From: Spongospora subterranea
Taxonomy: Eukaryota; Endomyxa; Phytomyxea; Plasmodiophorida; Plasmodiophoridae
Assembly: GCA_900404475.1 (NCBI GenBank)
Contig: OUQQ01000041.1
Coordinates: forward strand, 9,200 to 70,195
Direction: 5' to 3'
DNA: 60,996 bases
The notes beneath the pieces were generated by a model that was given only the letters and a program-made list of their open reading frames with translations, made no database searches and was not told the origin of the DNA. A program made the translations under genes and the position numbers. Positions 1-12,664 of this stretch are shown here, in pieces (the first letter of the stretch is position 1; the number at the start of each line of letters is the position of its first letter).

Positions 1-178
1 GAATAGCGCAGCAGTCTGAATCGGACTGCAATGGTAACAGCAGGGAATGCTGATTAACGGAATAGCGCAGCAGTCTGAATCGGACTGCAATGGTAACAGC
101 AGGGAATGCTGATTAACAGAATAGCGCAGCAGTCTGAATCGCGACTGCAATGGTAACAGCAGGGAATGCTGATTAACG
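1..178. repeat. Three tandem copies of a 59-bp unit with two hairpins each
   Basis: Units lie at 1-59, 60-118 and 119-178; the third has one or two extra bases. The copies are nearly identical. Each contains GCAGTC...GACTGC (6-bp stem, 7-8 base loop) and CAGCA-GGGAA-TGCTG (5-bp stem, 5-base loop). In the third copy the insertion lies in the first loop and leaves the stem intact. The array starts at the window edge, so it probably continues to the left. It sits about 200 bases upstream of the GCLC start codon. Confidence 0.95.
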
Positions 179-384
179 ATGCAAACGGTAATCTGTCACC
201 TTAGTCTGTGACTGGCCCCGAGACACAGTGAGAATATCTTACTCACGTTTCCCAAAAGGGACACTGGAAATTCTGTATTCGAAGCCGAAATCAGAGTTTC
301 GAGGCGGCGGTGCAGTTGCAGTCGGGGTGGCCGCGCATCACACTTAAGGGGCACTGGTACAGAGTGTTCTTCAATCTGTAATAC

Positions 385-3051
385 ATGGGATTGCTTAGTT
401 TAGGGACGCCTCTCGCCTGGAAGGATTCGCAGCCGTATATTGAGCACGTCAAACGGCAAGGGATAGATCAGTTTATTTCTACATACAATCGACTATCATC
501 TCGCAAACGGGATGAATTGTAAGCTCACCTGATCAATCCCTCGTGACTTTTCAAACTCGACATCAGTCTTTGGGGAGATGAAGTTGAATATCTATTAGTT
601 TCTCTCGATTCACAAAACAAAACGGCTAAGCTTCTCATGAAAGGAGTTGAAGTGCTGCATCAACTAGAAAATTTGTCAGAATCTGTGGCGAACAAAGCTG
701 TTTTTCACCCTGAATATGGGCGTTTTATGATTGAGACCACCCCTGGCGGTCCATATAGGGGTTTTACATCTGACCTCTCATTTGTTGAAGCCAACATGAT
801 TTATCGTCGTCATCTAATTCAATCAGTGCTGGATTGCGATAATTATCGACTTCTCTCTATGGCCTCTTTTCCTCTCTTAGGGACTGATAAGCACTGTGAT
901 CCTGATTTGCCGATTGGGGGCCCTATCACACGTTCATCATATGTCCCAGACAGCGTGATGAACCCTCATCCAAGGTCTACAATATGCGGTTCTGCGTTTG
1001 CGAACACACTTTTGAGTAGGCTTGAATGCAGGTTTCCATGCTTGACCGCAAATATTCGGGAAAGACGATCAGATAAAGTATGCATAACTATTCCTCGATT
1101 CAAAGACAAGTATACACCAAAGCCCAAATCGGAGCCGAAAGTAAATATTTGGGGAGACCTAATGGAGGACACTGCAGAATTTATTCAGTAAGCACCAGTT
1201 TTCGTTGTATTCAGCCTTTTTGATGGGTAAATTTATTCTAGTATGGATGCAATGGCCTTTGGTATGGGGTGCTGCTGTTTACAGGTAACTTTTCAGTGCG
1301 GCAGCATAGAGGAGGCTCGACATCTCTATGATCAGCTTGCGGTGCTCAGCCCAATTATGCTCGCTTTGACAGCAGCTTCGCCATTTTTTAAAGGTAGGAA
1401 GAAGCCTGTAAACAACCGGGGGTTGAAAGAGACTGGTGATTGATTAAATTCATTTTTGCATAGGCTGCATTGCTGACACAGATGTTCGTTGGAATGTCAT
1501 ATCACAATCAGTTGATGACCGGACGCCTTACGAACGAGGATTAACTGACAAGGATGATGGTTTCTCCCAGCTTAGATTGAGTAAATCTCGCTACAGGTGC
1601 TTCATGTGTTTCTAGATCTCCATTACCTTATTCATGATTACATGATAGCTCTGTCGACATGTTCTTGGGAACACGAATTTCGGAAGTTGACAGTTTTAAC
1701 GATGTGCCTGTTGTTTTTCATCAGAAACATTTGGATCAATTGCAAAATGCGGGCATCGACTCTTTACTCGCCCGCCATGTCGCACATTTGTCGGCAGTTG
1801 CGTTGTGTTGTGAAAGCTAGCACTGATTTACTCTTTGGTTCAGGTTCGCTCGAGATCCCTTAGTCATTTTTTCGGAGTAAGTCCCCTGGTTACACATTAT
1901 CGCCAAAAATTTATGAAAACAGGCGCATCAACATCGACGATGAGACGGAAACAGATCATTTCGAAAGCATTCAAAGCACGAACTGGAATACCGTCAGATT
2001 TAAACCTCGTCAGTACCGATAACCGTATCGTGCCGGCGTGAGATTTCAATGCAAGTGTCAGCGCCGCCACAATCGACAACAGGGTGGAGGGTCGAGTTCC
2101 GTACAATGGAGGTCCAAATTACCGACTTCGAAAATGCCGCATTCACTGTCTTCGTCGCTGTGCTCTCTCGTGCCAGTATTTACTGTTATTCAGTGTTTCT
2201 TTTCAACGGCCTCATTTTATATGTATAGTTCTGTTTTTCAACCTGAACTTTTATATGCCCATCAGTCTCGTTGATGTTAATGTGCAGCGAGCTCATACCC
2301 GTGACGCGGTTAATGTAGAGAATTTCCATATGCGCATAAGGCCGAAACCTGAATGTACTCCTTGCCCTAGCCAATGCCACCCATCGGATTACAAAGAAAT
2401 GTCGATGGAAGAGGTGCGACAGATTATTTGTTGAATGTCACGGGTCCACTTATGATTGTAGATTATGTGTGGTAAAGCAGATTGTTGCGGGTTCGCTGGC
2501 TTGTTATCATTCGTCGAAGGGTATCTTGACGCCATCCATTGCGATTCTAAGTCACGCGCTCTGATTGATGAATACATGAATTTTATTGAGGTACATATTC
2601 AATGGTTGTTCACAGGGAGATTTCTATTGATATTTCACGAAATTCGCAGATGCGTGCTAAAAGCCAATTCGCAACGTTGGCTACATGGATGCGTCGTTTC
2701 GTTCAAACGCACCCAGATTACCGTTTTGATTCAAATATCTCACAGTCAACCGCTTTCGATTTGATTAATGTTCTCGACGAGATTGCTGCCGGACGAGTGC
2801 ATTGCCCACAGCTATTACCCGGTTTGTTTTTTAGTCTCAATCGTTAACGGTTTTAACAAAGTGTAGAGTTGGGAAAAGCGCATCGGAACGTTCTGGATAC
2901 TTCTGTAGAAGCAGCATTGGCTCCTAATCCTTTAGGCGTCCCACTTACTATCGATTTCGATGCCAATGCTGTCCATTCGGAATCTGTTTGCAAGGTGATC
3001 ATGCGTTTCCCTAACTGTGTAGTCGAAGAATACTTAGCGTTTGTGATATAA
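385..3051 (+). CDS. GCLC: Glutamate-cysteine ligase catalytic subunit (multi-exon)
   Basis: It catalyses the ATP-dependent joining of glutamate and cysteine, the first and rate-limiting step of glutathione synthesis in the cytosol. The start ATG at 385 opens [12 protein letters not shown], matching the family N-terminus. Further family blocks follow in order: [22 protein letters not shown]-like [10 protein letters not shown] with CCLQVTFQ, a DPL.IF block, [28 protein letters not shown] with TDFENAAF, and a C-terminal [14 protein letters not shown]. About eleven introns of 48-60 bases restore the frame; clear ones are 519-566, 1188-1241, 1394-1463 and one starting GTCGGC at 1790. The estimated protein is near 690 residues, the usual family size. 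The last exon ends at 3051, 84 bases from the convergent RF1 gene. The exact C-terminus is the least certain part. Confidence 0.93.
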
Positions 3052-3134
3052 GATCATTGAAAGAGCAGCATCCCGTCGCCGCGCTAATTCATCCGGTACA
3101 CAGGGGTAAATTGTCACAATACAAGACCAACTGA

Positions 3135-4786
3135 TCACGGTTGATGTAGTACCACATTGATCCTATTTGCCAAATCCTCCAATTTCTCTGTTCTGTCAGT
3201 TGACCGTAGGACTTCGATGAACTCAACCAGCAGCGATCCGTCCATCATGGAATCGATACCAAACCTCGAAAGTTTAATGCGATGATCTGTGATTCTACCC
3301 TGAAAAGTATAACAACATTTTTCAGAACGTCATCATCATCATACATGACCAACGTCTTTCTGACTTGGGGAAAATTGTACGTTCGTATCCTTTCGTTCCT
3401 GTTGCCTGAGCCCATATGGGAATTACGCAATCTGCGCTCAGCTTCCAGCGCCGCTTCTCGTTGTTGTGCATGAACGCGGGCGCTAAGCACTTTCATGGCC
3501 TTGGCCCGGTTCTTGTGCTGAGACCTTAACCCTATCAACAAATTCGGATGAACGGGCAGGCGATTGGGAATACCTCTCATCTTGCATGCATACTGTGATC
3601 CCGGTTGGAATGTGAACCATTCGAACAGCACTATCTGTAGTATTAACAGACTGGAAAATCGTGATCAAACACGTCGATCAGATTAGTATTGAGCCACATT
3701 ACCTGGCCACCACAGCCTTGGCTTCGATAGACATCGACCCGAATATCGGCAGGGCGAATCTCACATTGCGCGACTGGAGAATCTGGCATTACCGCTACAG
3801 ACATTGCTGATGTATGGATCCGTCCTGGCGCCATGGTTAAGACTTCCCATTGCAAAAACATGGGTGTTGGGCCGATTCACAAACCTGCTGTTTCCGTTAG
3901 AGGAATACGCTGAACCCGATGAACACCACTCTCAAACTTGAGCTCGCCGAACACACCATTCCCGGTAATACAAGCAGAGCCCTCCCTGATTCCACCGTGT
4001 GGACCGGGAACGGTTTCTGATGGTGTTGTCGCAATTCAATACATTTCCTTATGTGCAGTATTGCCAGATTCCAACCTAAAATCGAAAATTTCCAACCACG
4101 AAGAATGGCGAATTTCTCGTACATCTTGAACATATCCTATATTTGCAATGGGATCATGACCAGGACTACAATGTGAGGAACGCGCTGTCGCCGACCTCTG
4201 TAAACAGGACGGCCTCTTCGCCACCGGTCCCGGGCCTAACCCTAGATGGTCACATTTGGGGGATTAGTTGGATGACCATTATGGATGGTGCACCCTGAAC
4301 AATGTGATTACTCTAATATCGCCGAGCAGTTGTCGTCCTCGTCTGATGGAACCAGTTGATCGAATGCCTCGGACTGATATCGCGTTGCTCAATTCCGGGA
4401 CAATGTGTCGCAAACGCAAAACAATCTTCACCTCAATCTGTTTGAGCTGAGCGAGAATCGCATCGCTCTCCTCTTCTGCCAACTGCACCAGCTCTGTTTC
4501 CCTGAAATTCCATCACGATCGTTAGGGGCAATGAGGTATTATTAACAACCCCAAACAGCACGAACTTGATGTGCTCTGATTTGAACTTGTCTAATTCCTT
4601 CAACTCGTTTAGCGATGTGCCGAGATTGTATAAGGTTGTGATCGCCGGCGATATACGTTTATGCAAATCTTGACCTGCTTGAGATTGGGTTCGCAGGCCG
4701 TCTATAAGCGGGGCCTGTATCGCCAGCTCCTGAATCACTGATAAATGGTGGGTCCATCTGGCCGTCTTCCTCAGTATTCTCATCAT
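3135..4786 (-). CDS. MTRF1: Class I peptide chain release factor RF1, probably mitochondrial
   Basis: It recognises UAA/UAG in the ribosomal A site and triggers hydrolysis of peptidyl-tRNA. In order I read an N-terminal helical region, a [11 protein letters not shown] block, [29 protein letters not shown] with the codon-recognition P-x-T, GRIHTSA, then RSQGCGGQ joined across an intron to [10 protein letters not shown], so the catalytic GGQ is kept. After that come [19 protein letters not shown] joined to GRITDHRI, and a stop at 3135. Residue four of the GGQHVN block is S rather than H, a known natural variant. The ATG pair at 4784-4786 gives a short basic start ([11 protein letters not shown]) compatible with a mitochondrial presequence; an additional 5' exon cannot be excluded. 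It is convergent with GCLC and divergent from POLR1B. Confidence 0.9.
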
Positions 4787-5448
4787 GATCGAACTGGAAA
4801 ATTGACCCAACAACACGAATTAGAGATGATGTGATCGAGCGTGCGAAGGCGATAACGCCTTACTGTTGTCTGCAGTTCACAGGAACGAGATTGGGATTTT
4901 ACCGTTCGGGAATGACCATTGGCCAGGGAGGGAATGGGTAGAGGAGATGGCGCTACAGACCCCGTGACCGACACACTGGAGTCGGTATTTACCGTTACCT
5001 GGCATTGGCGAAATCACCCACAGTTTTCCGACAGTTGCGAATCAAAACGTAATTGTCGCTTGGTCCACCGGGGCAAACCCATCGGTCGCGCCTGAATAAT
5101 TGTATCGATCAAGAAACACAATCAAGAACTGACGTGAGATTTATTACGATTATCGTAGATGGGGGGTGGAGGGATTTGATTTTGCGATGGCATTAGCAAG
5201 ACCAGGTGGATAAAAGACGATCATAATCGTCTAGATCGATGACCGAGTGGAAACCAATATATAATATTTACCATCTCCGTCTGGGTGTTCACTCCAATTT
5301 GCCATTTCTTCAAAAAAATGAATAACTTTATTGTTTGTGAGAAAAGCGTTTCAAAATGGAAACTGTGGTGAAGCAGTTTCCGGCGAATAAAGAATCGACA
5401 AAGAGCGATCGAATCGTCCTTTGACCTTGGCTGGTCGTGATTCAGGTT
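4787..5448. other. Divergent intergenic region between RF1 and POLR1B
   Basis: No convincing coding sequence is visible here. Near 4955-4975 lies CCGTGACCGACACAC, whose reverse complement resembles motifs near the POLR1B start and upstream of the DDX31 gene. A short open stretch from ATG 5357 could be part of a 5' exon of POLR1B, because a TTCAG acceptor precedes the 5449 ATG. TATA-like bases (ATATATAATA) lie near 5258-5267. Promoters for both flanking genes should be in this stretch. Confidence 0.5.
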
Positions 5449-8400
5449 ATGGGTCACACGGTGTCCGTAGCGGAGTCCGCTGCTCTATCAGCGTTCCCTG
5501 GGCACATCGCCAACGAATCTGGGCGGCTGACAACAATGGCGCACGAATTCGTCCGCCCTCACGTGGAATCCTTCGATTGGCTGATCGATGAAGGTCTCCC
5601 ATTATTGGTTGATAATATGCACCCCGTATATATTGGCGCAAATCCCGAAACAAATCGACCCCGATGTAAATTATGGGTGAAACAGATCAGGTTCGAAACC
5701 GGTTCAGAATCTCGGCGATCCAAACGGAAAGGGAATTGAACTTTGGGGGAACAGGATCAGCGCGGCGGCGAAATCAGACGATGGATCTGACAGTCGATTG
5801 TGGCCGAATGAGTGCCGGGAAGGGCATCGTAGCTATACCGGGGCGATCCTCATGACCATATCGCGACGCCTGAACAACGGGAACACGATCGACGTGCAAA
5901 TTCGGTGCGGGGATGCGCCGATCATGGTCAAGAGCACGCTGTGCCATCTTCGGCACCTGAGCGAACGCGATCTGATCAAGCGCCGCGAAGAGGGCACTGA
6001 AATGGTAACGAGTTGGCCAAACTTTATATTATCGCCATCGATCACGTGCTGGTTTTTCGAACGCGCCGTTCGTGCGTCTGAATGGAATTGTGGTGCTCAG
6101 GGCGGGTATTTTCTGATCAACGGGCTGGAGAAGGTGATGCGATTGCTGATCTTGCCGAAACGGAACTACATCACGGGCCTGTATCGCCCGTCGTTCACCA
6201 ATCGCGGCATGAACTACACGCCATATGCGACCGCCATTCGCTGCGTTCGACCCGATCAGACATCGCAGACCATTAATGTGTTCTACATCAACGACGGATC
6301 ATGTACCGCTCGTATCACTATCGCCAAACAGGAGTTAGTTCCCCGTGTTGTTTTATTCAGCAATAGAAATGAAATTTCGATGTTTTCTAAGTGGTTTTGT
6401 GCTTTGTCAGGTTTCTAACGCCAGTGATGCTTCTATTTCATGCTCTAATACCGACGACGGATTACGAGATCTTCCAATCGTTATGTGCCGATGGGGACGC
6501 GTTCGCCTCCGATCGCGTCGAACGGGTAATCAGTTCCTCGTCGCCGCCACGATATTGTGTTGATATATTGACGTTTGGGGTCAGATGCTGCGCGACATCA
6601 AGTCGCTGAACCTGATATCGATGTCGTCTTATCGTGCATATCTTGGAGCAAGGTTCAGAGCTGTACTTCGACTAGACGATACGGTAATCCATCGCGTTCG
6701 CGCCCATAATCTATCGATTGAACCGCCGGGCGATCTCAGGTATCGGATGCCGACGCGGGAACTATTTTGCTCAATCGGCATTTCCTAGTGCATTGCGCAA
6801 CGCCCGCTGAGAAGTTCGATGTGCTCGGGATGATGATCAAGAAACTGTTCGCCCTTGTTCAAGGTCAGTTCTGTCATCGCCTGCGATCGCGCCCTCCTTT
6901 GACATACTTCCAGGTCGAATTGCCGCCGATAATTCCGATGCGTTATCGGCTCACGAGGCGTTGCTCCCTGGCCATCTATACGGAATGGTCTTGAAAGAGC
7001 GAGCTCAAGATCTGCTTTATCTGATTCGTTCTCGTGTTCTTAAGGTGGCGCGAGACATCACTTTCGATATTCCACATTTCTCTGATGCGATTTTGTCAGG
7101 ATGACGCCGCCCGGCAGGCCAAGTTCTCTTTGACCGACGACTCCTATCTGCGATTAGTGGCCGGGTACTTCTCAGATATTGGGGGGAAGATCCATCACCT
7201 GATGTCGACCGGCAATCTGGTGTCGTCATCGGGGCTGGATCTGATGCAGACATCTGGTTATACGATCATCGCTGAAAAACTGTCAGGATATCGCCAACTC
7301 GTTGCCCAATATTGTTCTCACCGTGTTTATTCCCAGTAATTATTACCGGTATCTGGCCCATTTCAAGTCGATCCATCGTGGGGCGTTCTTTGCCGAAATG
7401 AAGACCACCACAGGTTGGAACGGATTCGATCGTTCACCGTTAACTGACCCTGCGTCTCAGTTCGTAAATTATTGCCCGAATGTTTCGGGTTCCTGTGCCC
7501 CGTTCACACACCCGATGGTAGTCCATGTGGTCTTCTGAACCATATCGCCGCCCCGTGTCGCATCACTTGTTTCCACGACGCGAACCACGCCGATCGCCAA
7601 CGCCTTTACACGACGCTGACGTCGCTCGGTTGGTGGTCACGATTCAGGTCCACGTCGTAATCGTCGAAATCCCATTCCTTGTCTGATTGCAGGAATGTCG
7701 TCATATCGTGGCCACGATCGTCGGTCAATCCCTCACCACCACCTATCGGTCATGTACGACGGGATTCTCATCGGATTCGTCGACTGCGTTTCGGCCCCCG
7801 ATCTCGTTCATAAATTACGCCATCTCAAGGTGCGATCTCCCATAAAAATCAAATGTTCCTTGATTCTCAAAACGGCTTTTTATCCTGAAAGGTGACAGCC
7901 GCCGAGATTCATTCCATCCCAAGAACATTAGAAATCGTGTTCATCCCCAGGTAGAACGCGCGTTCCCATCCCGTTTTTCGCTATTCGATCGCTGATCATC
8001 GTCATTATTAGCACCGACTCGGGTGCATATCCAGGTCTGTTCCTGTTCTCGAACCTGGGCCGGTTCATTCGCCCCGTCACCTATCTCCCATCGCGCCAGA
8101 TCGTAATGGGTTTCCTCCCCCGCCCCCTGACCCCTCTCGCTCACCGCCGTCTCTCAGGAATGGATCTCCCCTCTCGAACAAGTGTTCATGGATATCGCCA
8201 TCCATCCTGACGACATGGTCCCGGGCACAATCCACATCGAGGTCGATCCCGTGAACATGTTGAGCGTTATCGCCAGTCTAACCCCATTCTCCGATTTCAA
8301 CCAATCCCCCCGAAACATGTTCGCCATTGCCGCGCGTCCGTTCCTCGAATCCGTTCTGAGCCCCCTGAACAGGTACCAATGCCAGATGGGTAAACAGACA

Positions 8401-10184
8401 ATGGGGACGCCATACCATAGCCACCCTCATCGTGCCGACAACAAGGTCTACCGTATTCAGAATGTGCAGACCCCCGTTGTCAGGAACGATGCCTATGGCC
8501 GTCTCGATATGGATCGGTATCCTTTAGGCTGCAATGCCGTCGTCGCCGTCATCTCCTACACCGGCACGTCATCACCGCATATCTCAACGTTCATTCCCTA
8601 ATTCCCCATTCAGGATACGATATGGAAGACGCCATGATCATCAACAAGAGTGCTTATGAAAGGGGTTTTGGCCATGGGTCGGTTTACACAACGAAACTCG
8701 TTGACCTGAATGATATGAAGGTCGATCACCATCATGTTAATTTGGGCGATCTCTGATCATGGTTTTGTTGTCTGGTTCAGGCTTCGGGTCAGGCGTCCGT
8801 ATTCGTGTTCAGCAATATCGATGGCAATACCGGCAAGAAGCACTATTCCAGTCTCGGGGCCGATGGTCTTCCCGCCGTGGGAACGCTGCTGGAACAGGGC
8901 GACGCCATGTACTCGTACATGAACACGGTTACGAAGCAGATCACGGTCGTGAAGCACAAATCCTCAGAGATGGCGCGTATCGATCAGGTCGGGGACACAT
9001 ATATTTATTTTTTCCATACTGCCCCGCCTCTAACGCCATCTCAGGTTCGGATTCTGGGCTCCTCGGCCAGCAAAGGCCCACCGTTTGCTGTCGCCATCAC
9101 CCTCCGATACAATCGTAACGCGATTCTGGGCGATAAATTCTCATCTCGCCATGGTCAGAAGGGTGTCCTATCCCAGCTATGGAGACAAGTCGACATGCCC
9201 TTTACCGGTCGGTGATCCTCCTCTGTTGTTATCGCCATGGGCTCGTCCCGTCCCCTTGACCGCGTTTGATCATCCTATATCAGGAGATGGTCTTACGCCC
9301 GACGTCATCATCAACCCTCACGCTTTCCCGTCGCGTATGACGATTGGGATGTTAATCGAGTCGATGGCCGGTAATCCCGCGTCCACTCCAATGTTCGTTC
9401 ACGCTTTCCTCATCAGATTCCGCCTGATCTCAGGTAAAGCGGCCTGCCTTCATGGGATTTTCGCCAATGGAACACCGTTCCAGTTCTCGGAAGACGATCT
9501 CGCCATTGACTATTTCGGTAAACAATTGCGATCCGCCGGGTTCAACTATCTTGGAAATGAGGAGATGTATTCGGGTGTTTCCGGTCAGTTCACTGCTTTT
9601 ACCGATCGATCGTTCGTCGTTGACGATTTCCCAAAAATAAAGGTGTCCAGTTCGAAGCCGATATCTTCATCGGAGTTGTGTATTATCAGCGCCTTCGTCA
9701 TATGGTTTCCGATAAGTCCCAGGTATTCGCCGACGTCGTTGTGCGCGCGTCGATCCTCGATTAATATTCTCGTCGTGTTCAGGTTCGATCAACGGGCCCA
9801 ACCAATGAGCTGACCCATCAGCCAGTTCACGGCCGTAAAAGGAAAGGTGGTATTCGGTTCGGTGAGATGGAACGGGATTCGTTGCTCGGACACGGTGCCG
9901 CCTTTCTCCTCAACGATCGTCTCCTGAAATGTTCCGACGCCCATTCAGGTATTTGTGAATTTCTCAATTCGGCTCATCGATTGTTGATCGGTGTTCGATA
10001 TCCTTCAGTGAACGTTTGCAAGAAATGTGGCAGTATCTTATCGTCATTCAACAAGGGAGCGGCGATCACCTGCACAGTTTGCCAAACGTCCTCGTGCGCA
10101 TCTATACCCATCCCATACGTCTTCACATATCTGGTTAACGAACTCGCCGCGATGAATGTCAAAATACAATTGAACGTTAAATAA
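5449..10184 (+). CDS. POLR1B: RNA polymerase I second-largest subunit (RPA135/POLR1B)
   Basis: This beta-type subunit forms half of the Pol I active centre and transcribes the large rRNA precursor in the nucleolus. Blocks in order match Pol I, not Pol [17 protein letters not shown], a YTGAI block after [26 protein letters not shown], a [15 protein letters not shown] block at 7472-7530, [105 protein letters not shown], then a C-terminal zinc ribbon (CKKC and CTVC) and a tail ending LNVK. About 18-20 introns of roughly 50 bases are present. Three are notable: 6005-6100 and 8319-8372 are stop-free and a multiple of three, and 8564-8613 is GC-AG. The estimated length is about 1,150-1,200 residues, normal for the family. 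The region 5650-5800 is not fully resolved. Confidence 0.95.
8564..8613 (+). other. GC-AG intron in POLR1B
   Basis: The exon ends TACACCG and resumes GATACGATATGGAAG after CATTCAG, which restores the invariant T-G-Y-D-M-E-D active-site block. The only intron that does this begins GCACGT, so the donor is GC rather than GT. The intron is 50 bases long. Confidence 0.8.
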
Positions 10185-10420
10185 ATTCCAAAAAAAGTCA
10201 AAATACAATTAAGCTAAATAACTAAACACGAAATAGATTCCATCATAATAACAGCGTCCTTCCGGGATGATCGAATTCTTCACGAGATGCGATTTCTACA
10301 TTGCTGATAATTGGGCTAGTAAGGAATGGGACACAGATGAGTTAGGTTTAATGTATGACAGCGATGGTATATTAGAACTTGTAATATAGCATGGAATAGA
10401 AGTCGAACAGCAGGACTTGA

Positions 10421-10786
10421 TCACCAGTTGTCTCCACCACGGCTTCTGCCGCCACCATAGCCACCTCCGTTGCCACCACCATAACCGCCGCCGCCGCCGC
10501 CGCCGCCACCGTATCCGCCGTTGTCACGGCTTGATTCACGAGGAGCGCCCTTGACGTAGACGCCGTTGGGTCCGGTGACGTTCACAGCCTTGGTACGTCC
10601 GTCCTCGCCGGTCTCGACGTCGAACTCGACGGCTTCACCATCGGCCAACGATCGGTATCCAGAGGCGTAAACGCTGGACTGATGGACGAAAAGGTCATCA
10701 GTTCCATCATCGGGTGTGATGAATCCGAATCCCTTGGTGTTGTTGAAGAACTTGACGGTTCCGACCAGCTTAGGACACACCGGCAT
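10421..10786 (-). CDS. Cold-shock domain protein with glycine-rich tail
   Basis: The protein has 121 residues in a single exon. Residues 5-75 are a cold-shock (OB-fold) domain with the RNP1-like KGFGFI and RNP2-like DLFVHQSS motifs, which bind single-stranded nucleic acid. The tail (about 85-121) is GGY/GGG repeats with a terminal RSRGGDNW, typical of eukaryotic cold-shock and RNA-chaperone proteins. By family it should bind RNA in cytoplasm or nucleus and melt secondary structure; the exact target is unknown. It converges on POLR1B, 236 bases away. The codon run for the glycine tail is an imperfect GCC/ACC repeat on the plus strand at 10440-10530. No intron is needed, unlike most neighbours. 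Confidence 0.93.
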   Translation of the reverse strand: MPVCPKLVGTVKFFNNTKGFGFITPDDGTDDLFVHQSSVYASGYRSLADGEAVEFDVETGEDGRTKAVNVTGPNGVYVKGAPRESSRDNGGYGGGGGGGGGYGGGNGGGYGGGRSRGGDNW

Positions 10787-12664
10787 GATTAAACCGACGA
10801 TGATGATTATGGCGCAAGATCGGTAACAGACCGGAGGAGATGTGGTAATTTAGGCCGTGACGGCATTGCGCTACGGCCTAACGTCTTTTGTTGCCCTGGC
10901 CAGTGGCGCCACGGGTAACGGTACACTGGTGTGACTGTTTCTTGGGTACATTGCTAGGGTCACTAGGGCATACCCACTAGTAACGATGAGCTGTTGAGTG
11001 GGCCAATGTACACTATTGACGCATCATATTAGAGGCAGCCCCCTATAATCGCTGGCACCATCGGCGATACATATCGATAGGCCTGTAGTACATATTACAG
11101 CGAAGAGGGTTCACTGTTCGCTAGGATTATCGCTGTTATTCAGAACCTCAACATGACCATTTTGTCGTCGTACTAGGTTGGAAAAACTAGATTCCGAAAT
11201 AACCCATTGTTCAGAAACCAACTCTCAAGTACGTGTATCTATGAATTAAGGCTTTTGATTTCTTAGCATGGTCGTGAGTTTGCTCATGTGTGACAGCGTA
11301 TCCTTCATATTTTGAAGGAAGTAAATATCGCCTTTGGAGATTCTTTTGGAATTTTGGAGATCACTTCTCGGCCGGTGTGAACGAACGAATTTATCACCTT
11401 ATCAAAGGAAAAATTACCCTGAGCTCAGAATGCCGATAACACCCGTGGGCAAAAACTGCTGCCTAATAGCCCCGCTGAACCGCAAAGTAAACAACCGGTT
11501 TCGACATATTGCCACATCTCAACAGTAGTCCACAGGGCGTCATCAAGATCAAGGTTAATCTGAAAACTGTGAACTCGATTTATGTTGAGAGAGCCATTTC
11601 TTTGTGAATCCTGTTAGTGATATTTTCCACTTCCCCTCAAGTCGTAATCATTATTTCGTTTAACTGTACGGAGTCCGTACGGCTGGGCCTCGGGTCGCGA
11701 CCAGAGCTATTCAAATCATTAATGATCACCCGATTAGAAGTGATTTCATGCGATGATTAGTGCTCAGTGATGATCAAGTTAGTAATCGTATTTGGCTGTG
11801 TGTTGTGTTGATACCAGGAGCGCTTCGGATTTGTAATGGTATCTCCATAGGAATGCATTAATATCCGTTCGTTGCTTGCGATCAACTTTCATAACTATCA
11901 TGACGATGTCTGGCATTTCTGAGAGCGCTCTTATTCCCCATTCCTTTCCTGCATTTATATTATCATACAATCAAGCTTACTGGCTTTGTGGTACTTTCAG
12001 CAATTTTGTTGTTTTGAAAATGTTTAGCGAGAACGGTGTCCTTGTTTTGTTGTCTATTTAGAAATTGTGTATCCAGATCCATCTGTAAATTCGTAAATAC
12101 ATAATGATAATCTCCCTTTGAACTTGGTTCCCATTCGGGTGATTGCGAGCAACATCTTATGAACGTTTTATTGATTGATACGGTTGCTGTGAATTATCGT
12201 GTACAGCAGGGCACAGCTTCCATTCTGGCGACTTTCCGTTTACATACGTGTTGTCAGGTCAGCGTTGAACAGAGATGTGATAACGGGGGTGTTCGCCCCT
12301 CCATCTGACGATCGTGCCCCCCTCCCTACCTTCCTCGCTGCGTGTGCCTCTCTATCTAATGTTGGTAGTGTCCAAGCACACCAGTGATTGGCAAGGGAGG
12401 CAGCAGTGGTAGATCATCCTCCACAGAGTGTCGACAGTGATCAAATAACTGACTTGGGGAGGTCGCACTCTAACAGTAAAGGGAGGTGGTTCTTCATCGT
12501 TAGCAGTGATTAACTGAGTCTTAGGAGTAAGGGAGGTCGTAGATCATCGTCTCAGGGTATTAATAGGAAGGACCTGTCCATGACACATACATCATCATCA
12601 TAACCCCTCTGGTCGCCCTCAGATTAGCATCTTCATCGCCAATCATTCTGCATTCAAGATCACC
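10787..12664. other. Gene-poor interval holding one dispersed repeat
   Basis: Apart from the repeat copy at 11301-11755 I see no supportable gene. Short ORFs exist (for example around 11876-12061 and 12199-12387), but they show no domain and no consistent splice extension. The stretch 12390-12545 repeats AGGGAGGT and AGATCATC several times without a regular period. ATCGCCA occurs at about 12636, shortly before the start of the next candidate gene. Confidence 0.5.
11301..11755 (+). repeat. Dispersed repeat, copy A
   Basis: The same sequence recurs at 21501-21887 in the same orientation. The central core, beginning CCTGAGCTCAGAATGCCGAT and running about 75 bases, is identical in both copies; flanking parts differ by substitutions and short deletions. 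Copy A carries about 70 bases missing from B, including the near-perfect hairpin GTACGGA-G-TCCGTAC near 11668-11682. No long ORF and no terminal inverted repeat were recognised, so it may be a non-autonomous element or a structured RNA unit. Confidence 0.85.

Noticed and set aside
8182..8601. POLR1B with an 18-residue insertion between RNM and YQCQMGK
   Set aside because: The insertion is removed exactly by a GT-AG intron (8319-8372) that restores a universally conserved block, so it is an intron, although a retained isoform remains possible.
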